Below are positions 24,561-32,277 of a DNA stretch of 64,000 bases, in pieces. How positions within the stretch are numbered: the first letter of the stretch is position 1; each line of letters starts with the position of its first letter. The position numbers and the translations under genes are program-made. The DNA comes from Demequina sp. TMPB413 (lineage in GTDB: Bacteria; Actinomycetota; Actinomycetes; Actinomycetales; Demequinaceae): NCBI RefSeq assembly GCF_020447105.2, contig NZ_CP096184.1:2232001-2296000 (forward strand), given 5' to 3'. A model generated the notes under the pieces. It made no database searches. It saw nothing but the letters and a program-made list of their open reading frames with translations, and was not told the origin of the DNA.

Positions 24561-24591
24561 TCAGATGCTCTATCCGTTGAGCTACGGGCGC
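24519..24591 (-). tRNA. tRNA-Arg (ACG)
   Basis: A 73-base cloverleaf read on the minus strand. The acceptor arm is GCGCCCG/CGGGCGC, the D arm GCTC...GAGC, the anticodon stem TCTGA/TCAGA with loop CTACGGA (anticodon ACG), and the T arm GGGGG-TTCGAAT-CCCTC. No CCA is encoded. The 3' half overlaps the end of the prophage repressor gene, so the gene has been rebuilt by integration and stays intact. Confidence 0.97.
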
Positions 24592-24650
24592 ATGGCCCAC
24601 GAGGGACCGAGAAACGAGTATAGCGGGTGGTGACACCGAGCCGAACCCGG

Positions 24651-24744
24651 TGGCGGAGACGGTGGGATTTGAACCCACGGAGGGCTTTAACACCCTCACG
24701 GTCTTAGCAGGACCGCGCACTAGGCCGGACTATGCGACGTCTCC
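24651..24744 (-). tRNA. tRNA-Ser (GCT) with encoded CCA
   Basis: A long-variable-arm tRNA. The acceptor is GGAGACG/CGTCTCC and the anticodon stem GGTCC-like with loop CTGCTAA (anticodon GCT). The variable arm is built around GAGGGTGTTAAAGCCCTC, the T arm is GTGGG-TTCAAAT-CCCAC, and CCA is encoded at 24651-24653. It reads on the same strand as tRNA-Arg, 59 bases away. Confidence 0.96.
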
Positions 24745-24792
24745 CAGTACTTGTAGTACGGCCACCCAGAATACCCGGCGGAGCGACCTGGC

Positions 24793-24835
24793 AAAACCGC
24801 GGCGGCAACGGACGGTTGATCAGGCCGCCCGCCGC
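24793..24835 (-). terminator. Possible terminator of the Cys-rich peptide gene
   Basis: On the minus strand, GCGGCGG (24829-24835) can pair with CCGCCGC (24799-24805), followed by a TTTT run at 24793-24796. The loop is long (23 bases). It lies just after the stop of the 29-residue peptide gene. Confidence 0.35.
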
Positions 24836-24844
24836 CTCAAGCAG

Positions 24845-24934
24845 TTAGCAGCAGCCGGTTCCGCAACAGCCGTTCTCGCAGCAGCCATCCGCGCTGCCTC
24901 CGTCGCAGCATCCGTTGATGTTCTCGAGTGTCAT
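24845..24934 (-). CDS. 29-residue Cys-rich peptide, metallothionein-like
   Basis: The frame starts at the ATG at 24934 with a strong GGGAGGTGG ribosome site 6-8 bases upstream and ends TAA at 24845. The peptide opens MTLENINGCC and carries four Cys-Cys pairs (NGCC, DGCC, NGCC, TGCC) separated by Gly/Asp/Asn-rich spacers, so 8 of 29 residues are Cys. Such density suggests thiolate metal binding. It is divergent from an ArsR-family sensor that also has a Cys pair, with palindromes between them, so metal-induced expression is likely. It resembles no named metallothionein that I know. A Cys-rich leader peptide is the main alternative. Confidence 0.65.
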   Translation of the reverse strand: MTLENINGCCDGGSADGCCENGCCGTGCC

Positions 24935-25021
24935 CGTCTCCACCTCCCTTCGATATATGTCGAATATCGAGAGGATGCCTAAATATTAGATATCTGTCAA
25001 ATCTAGTGACATACTGTGTGC
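24935..25021. promoter_or_regulatory. Divergent operator region, ArsR gene and Cys-rich peptide
   Basis: This AT-rich stretch contains a perfect inverted repeat, TCGATAT (24950-24956) and ATATCGA (24964-24970), with 7 bases between. A second pair is TGTCA (24995-24999) and TGACA (25007-25011), also 7 apart. A minus-strand TTGACA (24995-25000) could be the -35 of the peptide gene. A plus-strand CATACT (25010-25015) would start a transcript at the ATG of the ArsR gene (25022). The first palindrome lies between promoter and ribosome site of the peptide. Confidence 0.6.
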
Positions 25022-25399
25022 ATGCCTCGCGCGCTGCCCGTCATCGACGTTTCCGCCCCGGTCTGCTGCGCGCCGCTGGGAGAACCATCAGTCGACCCGG
25101 CAGCCGACGCCCTCGAGATAGCGACACGACTCAAAGCGCTCGCCGACCCTGGCCGCATCCGCATCGTCCAGGCGCTCGCCTGCTGCGAGGGGCACGAGAT
25201 GACGACCACCGAGGCTGGGGAACTACTCGCTGTGAGCGAGGCGACAGCAAACCATCACCTCAAACGCCTCCAGAAGGCGGGCATCCTCGCACCACACCGC
25301 GACGGCCAGAAGGTCTTCTACCGCCTAGACCTGGTCGCACTGCGTCAACTCGGAACGGTGTTGCAGGTGCGGTGCTCGGCGGCCTGTGACTGCGCATAG
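25022..25399 (+). CDS. ArsR/SmtB-family metal-sensing repressor
   Basis: A 125-residue winged-helix regulator. The N-terminus (VIDVSAPVCCAPLG) carries a CC pair of the type used for As/Cd/Pb sensing. The core has LKALADPGRIRIVQALACCE, with another CC in the first helix after the dimer contact. The recognition helix is in AGELLAVSEATANHHLKRLQ, followed by the wing HRDGQKVFYRL and an end CSAACDC. The ATG at 25022 fits a leaderless start; a GTG at 25016 is possible. No transporter or arsenate reductase is beside it, so the divergent Cys-rich peptide is the likely target. Confidence 0.88.
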   Translation: MPRALPVIDVSAPVCCAPLGEPSVDPAADALEIATRLKALADPGRIRIVQALACCEGHEMTTTEAGELLAVSEATANHHLKRLQKAGILAPHRDGQKVFYRLDLVALRQLGTVLQVRCSAACDCA

Positions 25400-25426
25400 T
25401 CCTCACGCCCCGCGAGGGGCCAAAAG

Positions 25427-25514
25427 CGGAGAGTGCGGGATTCGAACCCGCGGAGGCGGGTTACGCCTCAACAGTTTTCAAGACTGTCACCTTCGGCCGC
25501 TCGGTCAACTCTCC
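25427..25514 (-). tRNA. tRNA-Ser (TGA)
   Basis: An 88-base type-II tRNA on the minus strand. The acceptor is GGAGAGT/ACTCTCC and the anticodon loop CTTGAAA (anticodon TGA) closed by ACAGT/ACTGT. The long variable arm contains GAGGCGTAACCCGCCTC and the T arm GCGGG-TTCGAAT-CCCGC. No CCA is encoded. Its 5' end overlaps the PIN gene 3' end by 10 bases. Confidence 0.96.
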
Positions 25515-25981
25515 TTGGTGTCCGCAATGGGCGACGAGGAGCCATTGTGCCAGCCATCTGGCATGCCGGGTGTCACCACGCCCAAGGCATACAGTTCGGC
25601 AACCCTCGCCAGCTCAGCGTCGTACGTGGCGATCGTGTCGATTGCGGGGTGCGTCACCGCGGCTCCCAGGTGAAGCGCCGCAAACGGCTTGAGCACGCTC
25701 GCCGCGTGAGTCGACACGTTCACGTTCTCGTCCGAGAAGCGAATGACCGGCACTCGTGCCTTCACCCGCTCAACGATCTCGAAGGCGCGCGCCTTCGTCT
25801 CGCGTGGGAACAACTCGGCGGCCTGGCGCAACTCGGTTAAGCCCAATTGGGTCGTTGCCAACTCGCCCAAGCGCGGCACGGCCCAACCGTTCCACTCGTC
25901 GAAATAGCGCACGCCTGGCAAGAACCGCATGAGCGCAGAACCGTCGACGTAGATCACGCCCTCAAGAGTATCCGGGCGCAC
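25505..25981 (-). CDS. PIN-domain protein (orphan toxin-like ribonuclease)
   Basis: A 158-residue PIN-like nuclease from a GTG at 25981. Expected acidic residues are in VIYVDGSALMRFL (first Asp), LGLTELRQAAELF (Glu) and HPAIDTIATYDAELARVAEL (two Asp), giving the usual metal site. The end VVTPGMPDGWHN is typical of VapC-type PINs. No antitoxin gene precedes it, so it may be an orphan or a non-toxin PIN. The last codons and stop lie inside tRNA-Ser (TGA). A second GTG 8 codons in is possible. Confidence 0.7.
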   Translation of the reverse strand: MRPDTLEGVIYVDGSALMRFLPGVRYFDEWNGWAVPRLGELATTQLGLTELRQAAELFPRETKARAFEIVERVKARVPVIRFSDENVNVSTHAASVLKPFAALHLGAAVTHPAIDTIATYDAELARVAELYALGVVTPGMPDGWHNGSSSPIADTKES

Positions 25982-25999
25982 GCGTGTACGAAGCCGCTC

Positions 26000-26599
26000 C
26001 TAGCCCTTCAGCCGCTTCATCGCCAACTGCACGACCGCGATCAACGCTTGCTTGGTCGCCGCCCGCTCACGAGCATCGGTGTACATCATGGGCACGTCCG
26101 CTGGTACACCAAGTGCCTCACGCACATCCTCAAGCTTGTGACGCGCAACTCCATCGAAGCAGTTGACACACACCACGAAAGGAATGCCCTTGCCTTCGAA
26201 GTAGTCGACGGCGGGGAAGCACTGGTCGAGACGCTCAGTGTCGACCAGCACGGCGGCGCCAATGGCCCCTCGCACCAAGTCATCCCACATGAACAGGAAC
26301 CGGTCCTGTCCTGGCGTGCCAAACAAGTAGAGCCACAGTGAACCCGGCAGAGCAATACGCCCAAAGTCCATCGCGACCGTCGTCGTGGTCTTGCGATCGG
26401 TGACGCCGCCAGCGTCATCGACGCCGATCGACTTCTCGGTCATGGCCGCCTCAGTGTTGAGGGGGTCGATATCAGAGATCGATCCGATGAAGGTGGTCTT
26501 GCCAACGGCAAAACCACCCGCGATCACGATCTTGACAACGGTAGGGGCCTGCCCCGCATCGTCAGGCGCTACGGCGGCGTTAGAGGGCTGCGATGCCAT
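26000..26599 (-). CDS. cvnD: Conservon GTPase CvnD
   Basis: A 199-residue Ras-like small GTPase of the roadblock conservon. G1 is GGFAVGKTTFIG, the G3-like region is YLFGTPGQDRFLFMW, and the G4-like region is VVCVNCFDG, where the usual NKxD is replaced as in this family. It is the last gene of a four-gene minus-strand operon and its start overlaps the CvnC gene end. I choose the ATG at 26599, which has GGAG 10 bases upstream; a GTG at 26608 is possible. In Streptomyces, CvnD works with CvnA-C at the membrane in development and antibiotic control. Confidence 0.9.
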   Translation of the reverse strand: MASQPSNAAVAPDDAGQAPTVVKIVIAGGFAVGKTTFIGSISDIDPLNTEAAMTEKSIGVDDAGGVTDRKTTTTVAMDFGRIALPGSLWLYLFGTPGQDRFLFMWDDLVRGAIGAAVLVDTERLDQCFPAVDYFEGKGIPFVVCVNCFDGVARHKLEDVREALGVPADVPMMYTDARERAATKQALIAVVQLAMKRLKG

Positions 26600-26981
26600 C
26601 AAGGACACTCTCCAGAAGACTCAAGGACAATCCGCCATTGGCGTCATGCGTTGCCGCGTCGTCGGCTGTCCCGGCGGTGTGAATAGTCAGGTAATTTTCT
26701 TCAGCAAGATCCGTGACCAGCACTCGCACCACACCCAGCGGGAGCCGGGTGTGGGCCGAAAGCTCGGCAACGGATTGATATTGACCTGCAGCGAGCTGCA
26801 GGATCTTTTTCTTTTCCGGGGTGAGACCCCGAAGATTCTGGGAGCCCGACGGCGCCTCGACGAGTGCCTCCATGGGCAAGTGCGAGGTGGCAGCACTCAC
26901 TCGCCCACCGGTCACGGCATAGGGCCTGACCGTGTAGGCCTCCTCTTCCGCACCCCCGTACGGCTCGATTGCTTCCGTCAT
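26580..26981 (-). CDS. cvnC: Conservon protein CvnC (DUF742)
   Basis: A 133-residue DUF742 protein. It has a winged-helix-like core with LQLAAGQYQSVAELSAHTRL, then PLGVVRVLVTDLAEENYLTI, and a VRPYAVTGGRV start. DUF742 proteins are constant members between roadblock and GTPase genes in conservons. The gene lies 9 bases after the CvnB gene and overlaps the CvnD gene. Confidence 0.92.
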   Translation of the reverse strand: MTEAIEPYGGAEEEAYTVRPYAVTGGRVSAATSHLPMEALVEAPSGSQNLRGLTPEKKKILQLAAGQYQSVAELSAHTRLPLGVVRVLVTDLAEENYLTIHTAGTADDAATHDANGGLSLSLLESVLDGIAAL

Positions 26982-26990
26982 AGCGTGTCC

Positions 26991-27467
26991 TTAGCGGGTT
27001 GCCCCGTCGGTGGGGAGGTTCTGGCGCATCTCGGTGATGAGTTGCGGAGTCAGCGCGTTCTCCGTGCGCGACACCAAAAGCGTCATCTCATAGCCGACCA
27101 GGCCGACGTCACACGTCGAGTCTGCGGCCACGGCCAGGACTGCACCGTTGTTGACGCTCATGAGAAACAGGAACAACTCGTCCATCTCGATAATCGACTG
27201 ACGGACCTCGCCTGCCTTGAGTTGGCGCGCGGCACCGCGCGTCAGCGACGCCATTCCTGACACGACGGCGGCGAGAGTGTCGCCGCCCGTGCGGTCAAGG
27301 TTCTTCGACATCGCCATGAGCAAGCCGTCGGCGCTGACGACAAGTGTGTGGCGAGTGCCTGGCACGGTCTGGACAAAGTTGTCCAGCAACCACCCGAAGT
27401 TGGTGGCCTCAGTACTGAGCGCGGTCACTGGTCCTCCTTGTTTCTGTGACCCCGAGCGGGGTGACAC
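26991..27467 (-). CDS. cvnB: Conservon roadblock/LC7 protein CvnB
   Basis: A 158-residue roadblock/LC7 domain protein. It contains FGWLLDNFVQTVPGTRHTLV, SADGLLMAMSKNLDRTGGDT, a MASLTRGAARQLKAGEVRQ helix and a NNGAVLAVAADSTCDVGLVG strand pair. It should dimerise and stimulate or bind the GTPase CvnD, as MglB does for MglA. The gene starts 10 bases after the CvnA stop. Confidence 0.93.
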   Translation of the reverse strand: MSPRSGSQKQGGPVTALSTEATNFGWLLDNFVQTVPGTRHTLVVSADGLLMAMSKNLDRTGGDTLAAVVSGMASLTRGAARQLKAGEVRQSIIEMDELFLFLMSVNNGAVLAVAADSTCDVGLVGYEMTLLVSRTENALTPQLITEMRQNLPTDGATR

Positions 27468-27477
27468 ATCGTTGTGT

Positions 27478-30400
27478 TCATGGTTCCGTCAGGGAACCTT
27501 GAGTACTGTCGTTGAAGTTCTTTACATCGTCACGAGCACGTTGGGTTCCAGAATAAAAACTCGAGAAGCGGTTGCGGACCGCGTCGGCGTCTCGTGGAAC
27601 CTCCGGTGCGGCAACCTCCGCCACAGGCTCGGGCTCGGTCGAGCGCTCGACGGGGGTGCGCTTGACGAGTCCTGCTTGTGTCTTCTCTACCTTAGGCCGT
27701 TTGGAGGCTAGCGAACTCAGTTCGGAGAAGACTTCTGAGCTGAAGTCGGCGAAGCCCTCACCCACCGGTTGCGGATCGATCTGCACTACCGGTCGGTACT
27801 CCGTAGCCGCCTCTGGGGCCGCTGCCTGCAGGGCGCTCTCACCGGCAGCCTCCCAGCCCATCGGGCGGGCTAGTTGGTCGGGCGAGTATGCCATGGGACC
27901 TGCGCGGCCGGAGTCTGGCGCGAACGCTGGCGGTGCGACCGCGGGAATGGGCGCCGCGACATGACCGGGCATGGACCACTCGGCCTCGAACGTCTCATTG
28001 CGTGTCGGGTCGGGGATGAAGGCGGTCGGAACGCTCGGAGGATCGGCGTGCGGCGTCGGTGGAGCAACCGGAGCGGACGACGGGGCCTCCCATGACGACG
28101 GATTGGCTTGAGGCGCGCCGCCGATCCACATGGAGTTGTCTTCGGGCTGTCGGGTGTCCTCGCGCGCTGGCGGTTGCGCCTCGCTGGTAAACGGCGCTGG
28201 TTGCGGCCGCTCCTCGCTAGAGGCGGCGGCGGGGGCCGTCTGCCAAGCGCCCGACGACGGGAAGGGTGTGTGAGCAGGAGGCTGCGCTGGCGCGGGATAG
28301 GCCATCTGTTGGGCGTGAGGATGCCCAACGGACTCCTGCACAGCGAACGTCGCCGGGGCGGGGGCTTGCGCAGCGGCAGGGGCCTCGGCCCGCTCCTCTT
28401 GCTTTCCGCCCTTGCCAAAGAGGCGCGAGAAGAATCCGCCTCTGCCCTCGGAACCTGACGAAGGTGCACCGTCCAGAATCAGATCGTCGAGACTCGGCGT
28501 AGACGTGACAGGATCCGACTCGAACACGGGCGCCTGCCCCGACGGGGGCCGCTGCCAGTCGTGCTGGGGCTCCGCAACCTGCTGGCCGAAGGGTGCCGGC
28601 GGAGGATACGCGCCGTTGGCTGGCATGGACGGGTACAACGGTGACCGATACGCAGGGCCTGGTGCGGGTGGCGTCTGGAAGCCGTGGGGTTGCATTGGAG
28701 GTGCGGCCTCAGGTGCTGGCACCTGGTTGCCGGCCGATGGATAGGGCGCGTCGTCCAAGGCTACCGACTCGACACCCGCGCTCTGCTGAACCCCAGCCTG
28801 TTCCCAGGGCGCGGGGGCGACGGGCTCGGGCTCCGGCTCGTCTTCCTCCAGCATGGGGATCGCCATCGACGGGATCGCTCCCGCACCTGCCGAAGGGGCG
28901 AACGGCGACACGCCAGCGTCAGCGTCCTCCTCTACATAGCCCGTCGAGATGAGCGGCGACTGGCGAACGACCGCTGGCTCCGTGTGGCGCGGATCCGAGG
29001 CCTCGACGGCGAACGGCGGAGCGCTTGGCTCCTGCCGCGGCTCAGGCGACTGTGCAGGCTCGCTGCGCGGGTCATTCTCCTCAGACTCCGCGGGGGCGAC
29101 GCCCTGTTCCTCCGTTGCATCCGGCTCAAACCAGGAGGAGGGCTCAGCGTCCGAACCTGACGGGCTCGCGAAGACGTCGGCTTCTGGCGCGCCTCGCCTC
29201 ACGGCATGCCCCAGGGACTCGGCGTCTGGCGCCAGCGCAGGCGCACCGTCATCGTCTCCGCGCAGCGGACGGAAGCCGCGGAACACCCTCGAACGCTGCT
29301 CGGCGCTCTCAGGCGAGACCTCGTCGGCGGCAAGAATTGGCGTGAACCCGGACGTCGTGGCGCTCTCGAGCGCCGTGAGCTGCTCGTCAGAAGCGCGCAT
29401 CGGCAAGCCGATGATGCTGTTGGTGTCTTGCGGCGCCTCAGCCGCAGCGTCGGCGCTCTTGCGGCGACGTGTTGGCAGGCCGGCGGGAGTCACTCCTTCG
29501 GTGAGTGCGTCGAGGTCGACGGCTTGAGCCTCAGGGGCCGCGGCGGCATCGGCGGCGACCAAGTTGTCGAGGGCAGCCGTCTGCTGCACCTGCGGGGTTT
29601 CACCAGCCCGAGGGGCGGTGGGCGACTCGACGGGACGTCCGGCGAGGCTCACGCCTTCTTCGATCACGGTTGGCTGGTAGCCGTGCGGCGCGGCGACGGG
29701 TCGCTGCGCTTCGCTAGGTGCCGGGTCGCGTTCTTCTGCGTCCGCGACGCTGTGGTGAACAAGCGCGGCTGGCGCATGAGTGCCCTCGTCCACGGCGGAC
29801 GTTGACTGGTGGCTGTGGTCGTAAGCGGCGTTCGGGTCAAAGAGCGAAGGCGGCATCACGATGCGCGCGACGGTGCCTTCTCCCTCGACCGACTCGAGTT
29901 GAACTCTTGCACCAACGCGGCGCGCAATACGGCCGACCACGAACAGACCGAGTCGCTGGGCGCCAAGGATTTCGGAGGCGGCGGTAGATGCGACGCGCGC
30001 GTTCGCTTCTGCGAGTTCTTGCGTTGTCATGCCAATTCCGGTGTCACGCACCTCCACGATCACGTTGTCACCTTCGGCCATCGTGCGGACGACGACGGGC
30101 GAGCCAGGGTCGGAGAACACCGTCGCGTTCTCGAGTAGCTCGGCAAACAGGTGGGCGGCGGTCAAGGCTGAGTGGCCGAGCATGGACGGGTCGGCGTCGA
30201 GCTCTAGCTGAATCCGCTCATACAACTCGATCTCGGACGATGCCGTCCTGATGACGTCGGACAGTGGCATCGACCGCCGCAAGCGGCGTCCGGTGTCGAT
30301 TCCTGCAAGCACCAACAGCGACTCGCTGTTACGACGCATTCGCGTCGCAAGGTGGTCAAGGGCGAAGAGCTTGGTCAGCGTTGACTGGTTGTCCTCTGTC

Positions 30401-32100
30401 CGCTCCATCTCGTCGATGGAAGACAACTGACGGTTGAGCAGCACCTGGTCGCGACGAGCGACGTTGACGAACATCTCGGAGATGGAACCGCGGAGGGCTG
30501 CCTGTTCGGCCGCGATGGCCAAGGTGGCGGCGTTGACCGAGTTGAACGCCTCTGCAAGGCGCCCCACCTCGTCTTGAGACTCCACAGGAATCTGCACTTC
30601 AGAAAGATCCACACTCTGACCTGGCAAGGCAACACGTTCCACGAGTCGCGGCAACTCTTGACGCACAGCGGTTGCCGTGGTGGTCAGGCGGCGAAGCGGA
30701 TTAACGATGCGACGGGCGATCGCGAGCGCCGTGACGAGCGAGGCGATAACGGCAAGTGCCGCAACCGCGATCGTCGCGATGGTCTGCACCAAGCTGTTTC
30801 GCTCGACAGTCGCGGCGCGATCTCGCACCGCGCTCGCAAGTTCAGCAAGGATCGGCGAGTAGAGGGCCACTTCCTCGTCGACCTGAAGCTCCCATTCGGC
30901 GGTCCGCTGGTCTGTCAGGGCTCGGCTGGTGGGGTCGCTGACCAGACGGTCTCTGATCGTCTCGTAGCCGTTGCGCTCGACGGGAGAGTACGAGGCGCCG
31001 AACTCGGGCACGGGTGTGATGTCGCCGAGCGGCGCGACCGCGCTGGTCGCTCTGTCGAGCGCGTTGTTGGAACCGAAGTAGTAGGCCTGGAATTGGACGG
31101 TCTCACCAAGGCGCCAATAGCCCTGCGCGATCTTGCGGGTGACGTACACCTCTTCGAGACGCATTGCTTCAATGAGCTCGCCGACGGATACGAAGGTGGT
31201 CAGGTAGTCGGCGAGTACGCGGTCGTCGGTGGTGTTCGCCACCTCTCTCGTGCCGCCAAAAAGCTGGCCAATGATGCCGGTATAGGTGTCTTGAGCTGGT
31301 CCCGGTTGGACCGTCCCCTGACGTACTGTCTCGCGCAGCGTGGCGAGGTCGGCAATTCCTTGTTGCGCATCCGTCACATACTCAAGAATGAGCGCGTTGC
31401 CCGAGGTATTCGCAATGTTGTCAACCCTGTCGGCAAACGCACCGGCAGTGCGATCGACGACGGTGAAACTCTCCGGCAGCGCCTCGGCTGCTGTCCTGGC
31501 GTCCGTCAGGTACCGCTCGGTCGTGACTCCCTCGTTGCGGACAAAGCCGGCCAGAGTCCTCGCCAGGTTGCCGATGTCATTGGCGGGCGCGGCGCTTGCA
31601 ATAGCGGTCACCTCTTGCGCAATTCGGTCAAAGACCTCGACGACGGAGTCAACTTCGGCCGCATCGGGCCACTCAGGGAATCCCTCCTCGACAGGCTCGA
31701 CTACAGCGATCGCGCGCGCCGATTCGATGCCTCCCTGCCCATTCGCGCCGTCCATCGCGGCCTGAATGGCGTTCGCGATCGGGGCAAATGATGGGTCGTC
31801 CTCGCCGGCCTTGCGTAGCGCAGCCACGGTCGTGTTGACGTTCGTGCGAGACGTGATGCGGTCCGCTTCGCCGTCGGAAATGGCACGGAGGTAGCTCGCG
31901 ACGAGGGCGCGTTCCTCTTGCAAGGCCACCACGAGTGGCGTGCCTGTTTGCACCGACTCAACGAGTTGAGAGGTATTGCGACCGGCGTTGTATGTCGCGG
32001 CGGCATTGAGCACCACGAAGGAGGCAGCAAGAAGAAGCACGATCGTCGGAACTGCGACGACCGCGAGTAGCTTGCCACGAATACCCAGCCTTTGGAGCAT
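27478..32100 (-). CDS. cvnA: Conservon sensor kinase CvnA with unusually long C-terminal tail
   Basis: A 1540-residue membrane sensor. TM1 spans residues about 10-31. An extracellular helical (nitrate-sensor-like) domain covers residues 40-435, TM2 spans 441-462 and HAMP 463-545. The DHp-like helix includes FALDHLATRMRRNSESLLVL (His583). The ATPase domain (about 645-752) has ELLENATVFSDPGSP (N box) and VRDTGIGM (G1). Residues 755-1540 are Pro/Ala/Glu-rich and disordered, much longer than in most homologues. The gene leads the cvnABCD operon. Confidence 0.9.
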   Translation of the reverse strand: MLQRLGIRGKLLAVVAVPTIVLLLAASFVVLNAAATYNAGRNTSQLVESVQTGTPLVVALQEERALVASYLRAISDGEADRITSRTNVNTTVAALRKAGEDDPSFAPIANAIQAAMDGANGQGGIESARAIAVVEPVEEGFPEWPDAAEVDSVVEVFDRIAQEVTAIASAAPANDIGNLARTLAGFVRNEGVTTERYLTDARTAAEALPESFTVVDRTAGAFADRVDNIANTSGNALILEYVTDAQQGIADLATLRETVRQGTVQPGPAQDTYTGIIGQLFGGTREVANTTDDRVLADYLTTFVSVGELIEAMRLEEVYVTRKIAQGYWRLGETVQFQAYYFGSNNALDRATSAVAPLGDITPVPEFGASYSPVERNGYETIRDRLVSDPTSRALTDQRTAEWELQVDEEVALYSPILAELASAVRDRAATVERNSLVQTIATIAVAALAVIASLVTALAIARRIVNPLRRLTTTATAVRQELPRLVERVALPGQSVDLSEVQIPVESQDEVGRLAEAFNSVNAATLAIAAEQAALRGSISEMFVNVARRDQVLLNRQLSSIDEMERTEDNQSTLTKLFALDHLATRMRRNSESLLVLAGIDTGRRLRRSMPLSDVIRTASSEIELYERIQLELDADPSMLGHSALTAAHLFAELLENATVFSDPGSPVVVRTMAEGDNVIVEVRDTGIGMTTQELAEANARVASTAASEILGAQRLGLFVVGRIARRVGARVQLESVEGEGTVARIVMPPSLFDPNAAYDHSHQSTSAVDEGTHAPAALVHHSVADAEERDPAPSEAQRPVAAPHGYQPTVIEEGVSLAGRPVESPTAPRAGETPQVQQTAALDNLVAADAAAAPEAQAVDLDALTEGVTPAGLPTRRRKSADAAAEAPQDTNSIIGLPMRASDEQLTALESATTSGFTPILAADEVSPESAEQRSRVFRGFRPLRGDDDGAPALAPDAESLGHAVRRGAPEADVFASPSGSDAEPSSWFEPDATEEQGVAPAESEENDPRSEPAQSPEPRQEPSAPPFAVEASDPRHTEPAVVRQSPLISTGYVEEDADAGVSPFAPSAGAGAIPSMAIPMLEEDEPEPEPVAPAPWEQAGVQQSAGVESVALDDAPYPSAGNQVPAPEAAPPMQPHGFQTPPAPGPAYRSPLYPSMPANGAYPPPAPFGQQVAEPQHDWQRPPSGQAPVFESDPVTSTPSLDDLILDGAPSSGSEGRGGFFSRLFGKGGKQEERAEAPAAAQAPAPATFAVQESVGHPHAQQMAYPAPAQPPAHTPFPSSGAWQTAPAAASSEERPQPAPFTSEAQPPAREDTRQPEDNSMWIGGAPQANPSSWEAPSSAPVAPPTPHADPPSVPTAFIPDPTRNETFEAEWSMPGHVAAPIPAVAPPAFAPDSGRAGPMAYSPDQLARPMGWEAAGESALQAAAPEAATEYRPVVQIDPQPVGEGFADFSSEVFSELSSLASKRPKVEKTQAGLVKRTPVERSTEPEPVAEVAAPEVPRDADAVRNRFSSFYSGTQRARDDVKNFNDSTQGSLTEP

Positions 32101-32277
32101 GTACCTCTCCCTCGTGCCCGCCAGCGGCGTGCCAGCTTTTCGCCAGCCACACTGCTGAAGCGTGTGATCCTCCGTGATATCGGCACCTTGCCGCGATCAC
32201 ATGAGGGCGCCTCGTGCGGACCCACTTCATGAGACGGTATATCGAACCGGTTATGACGGGAAAGGGGCAAATTGCCT

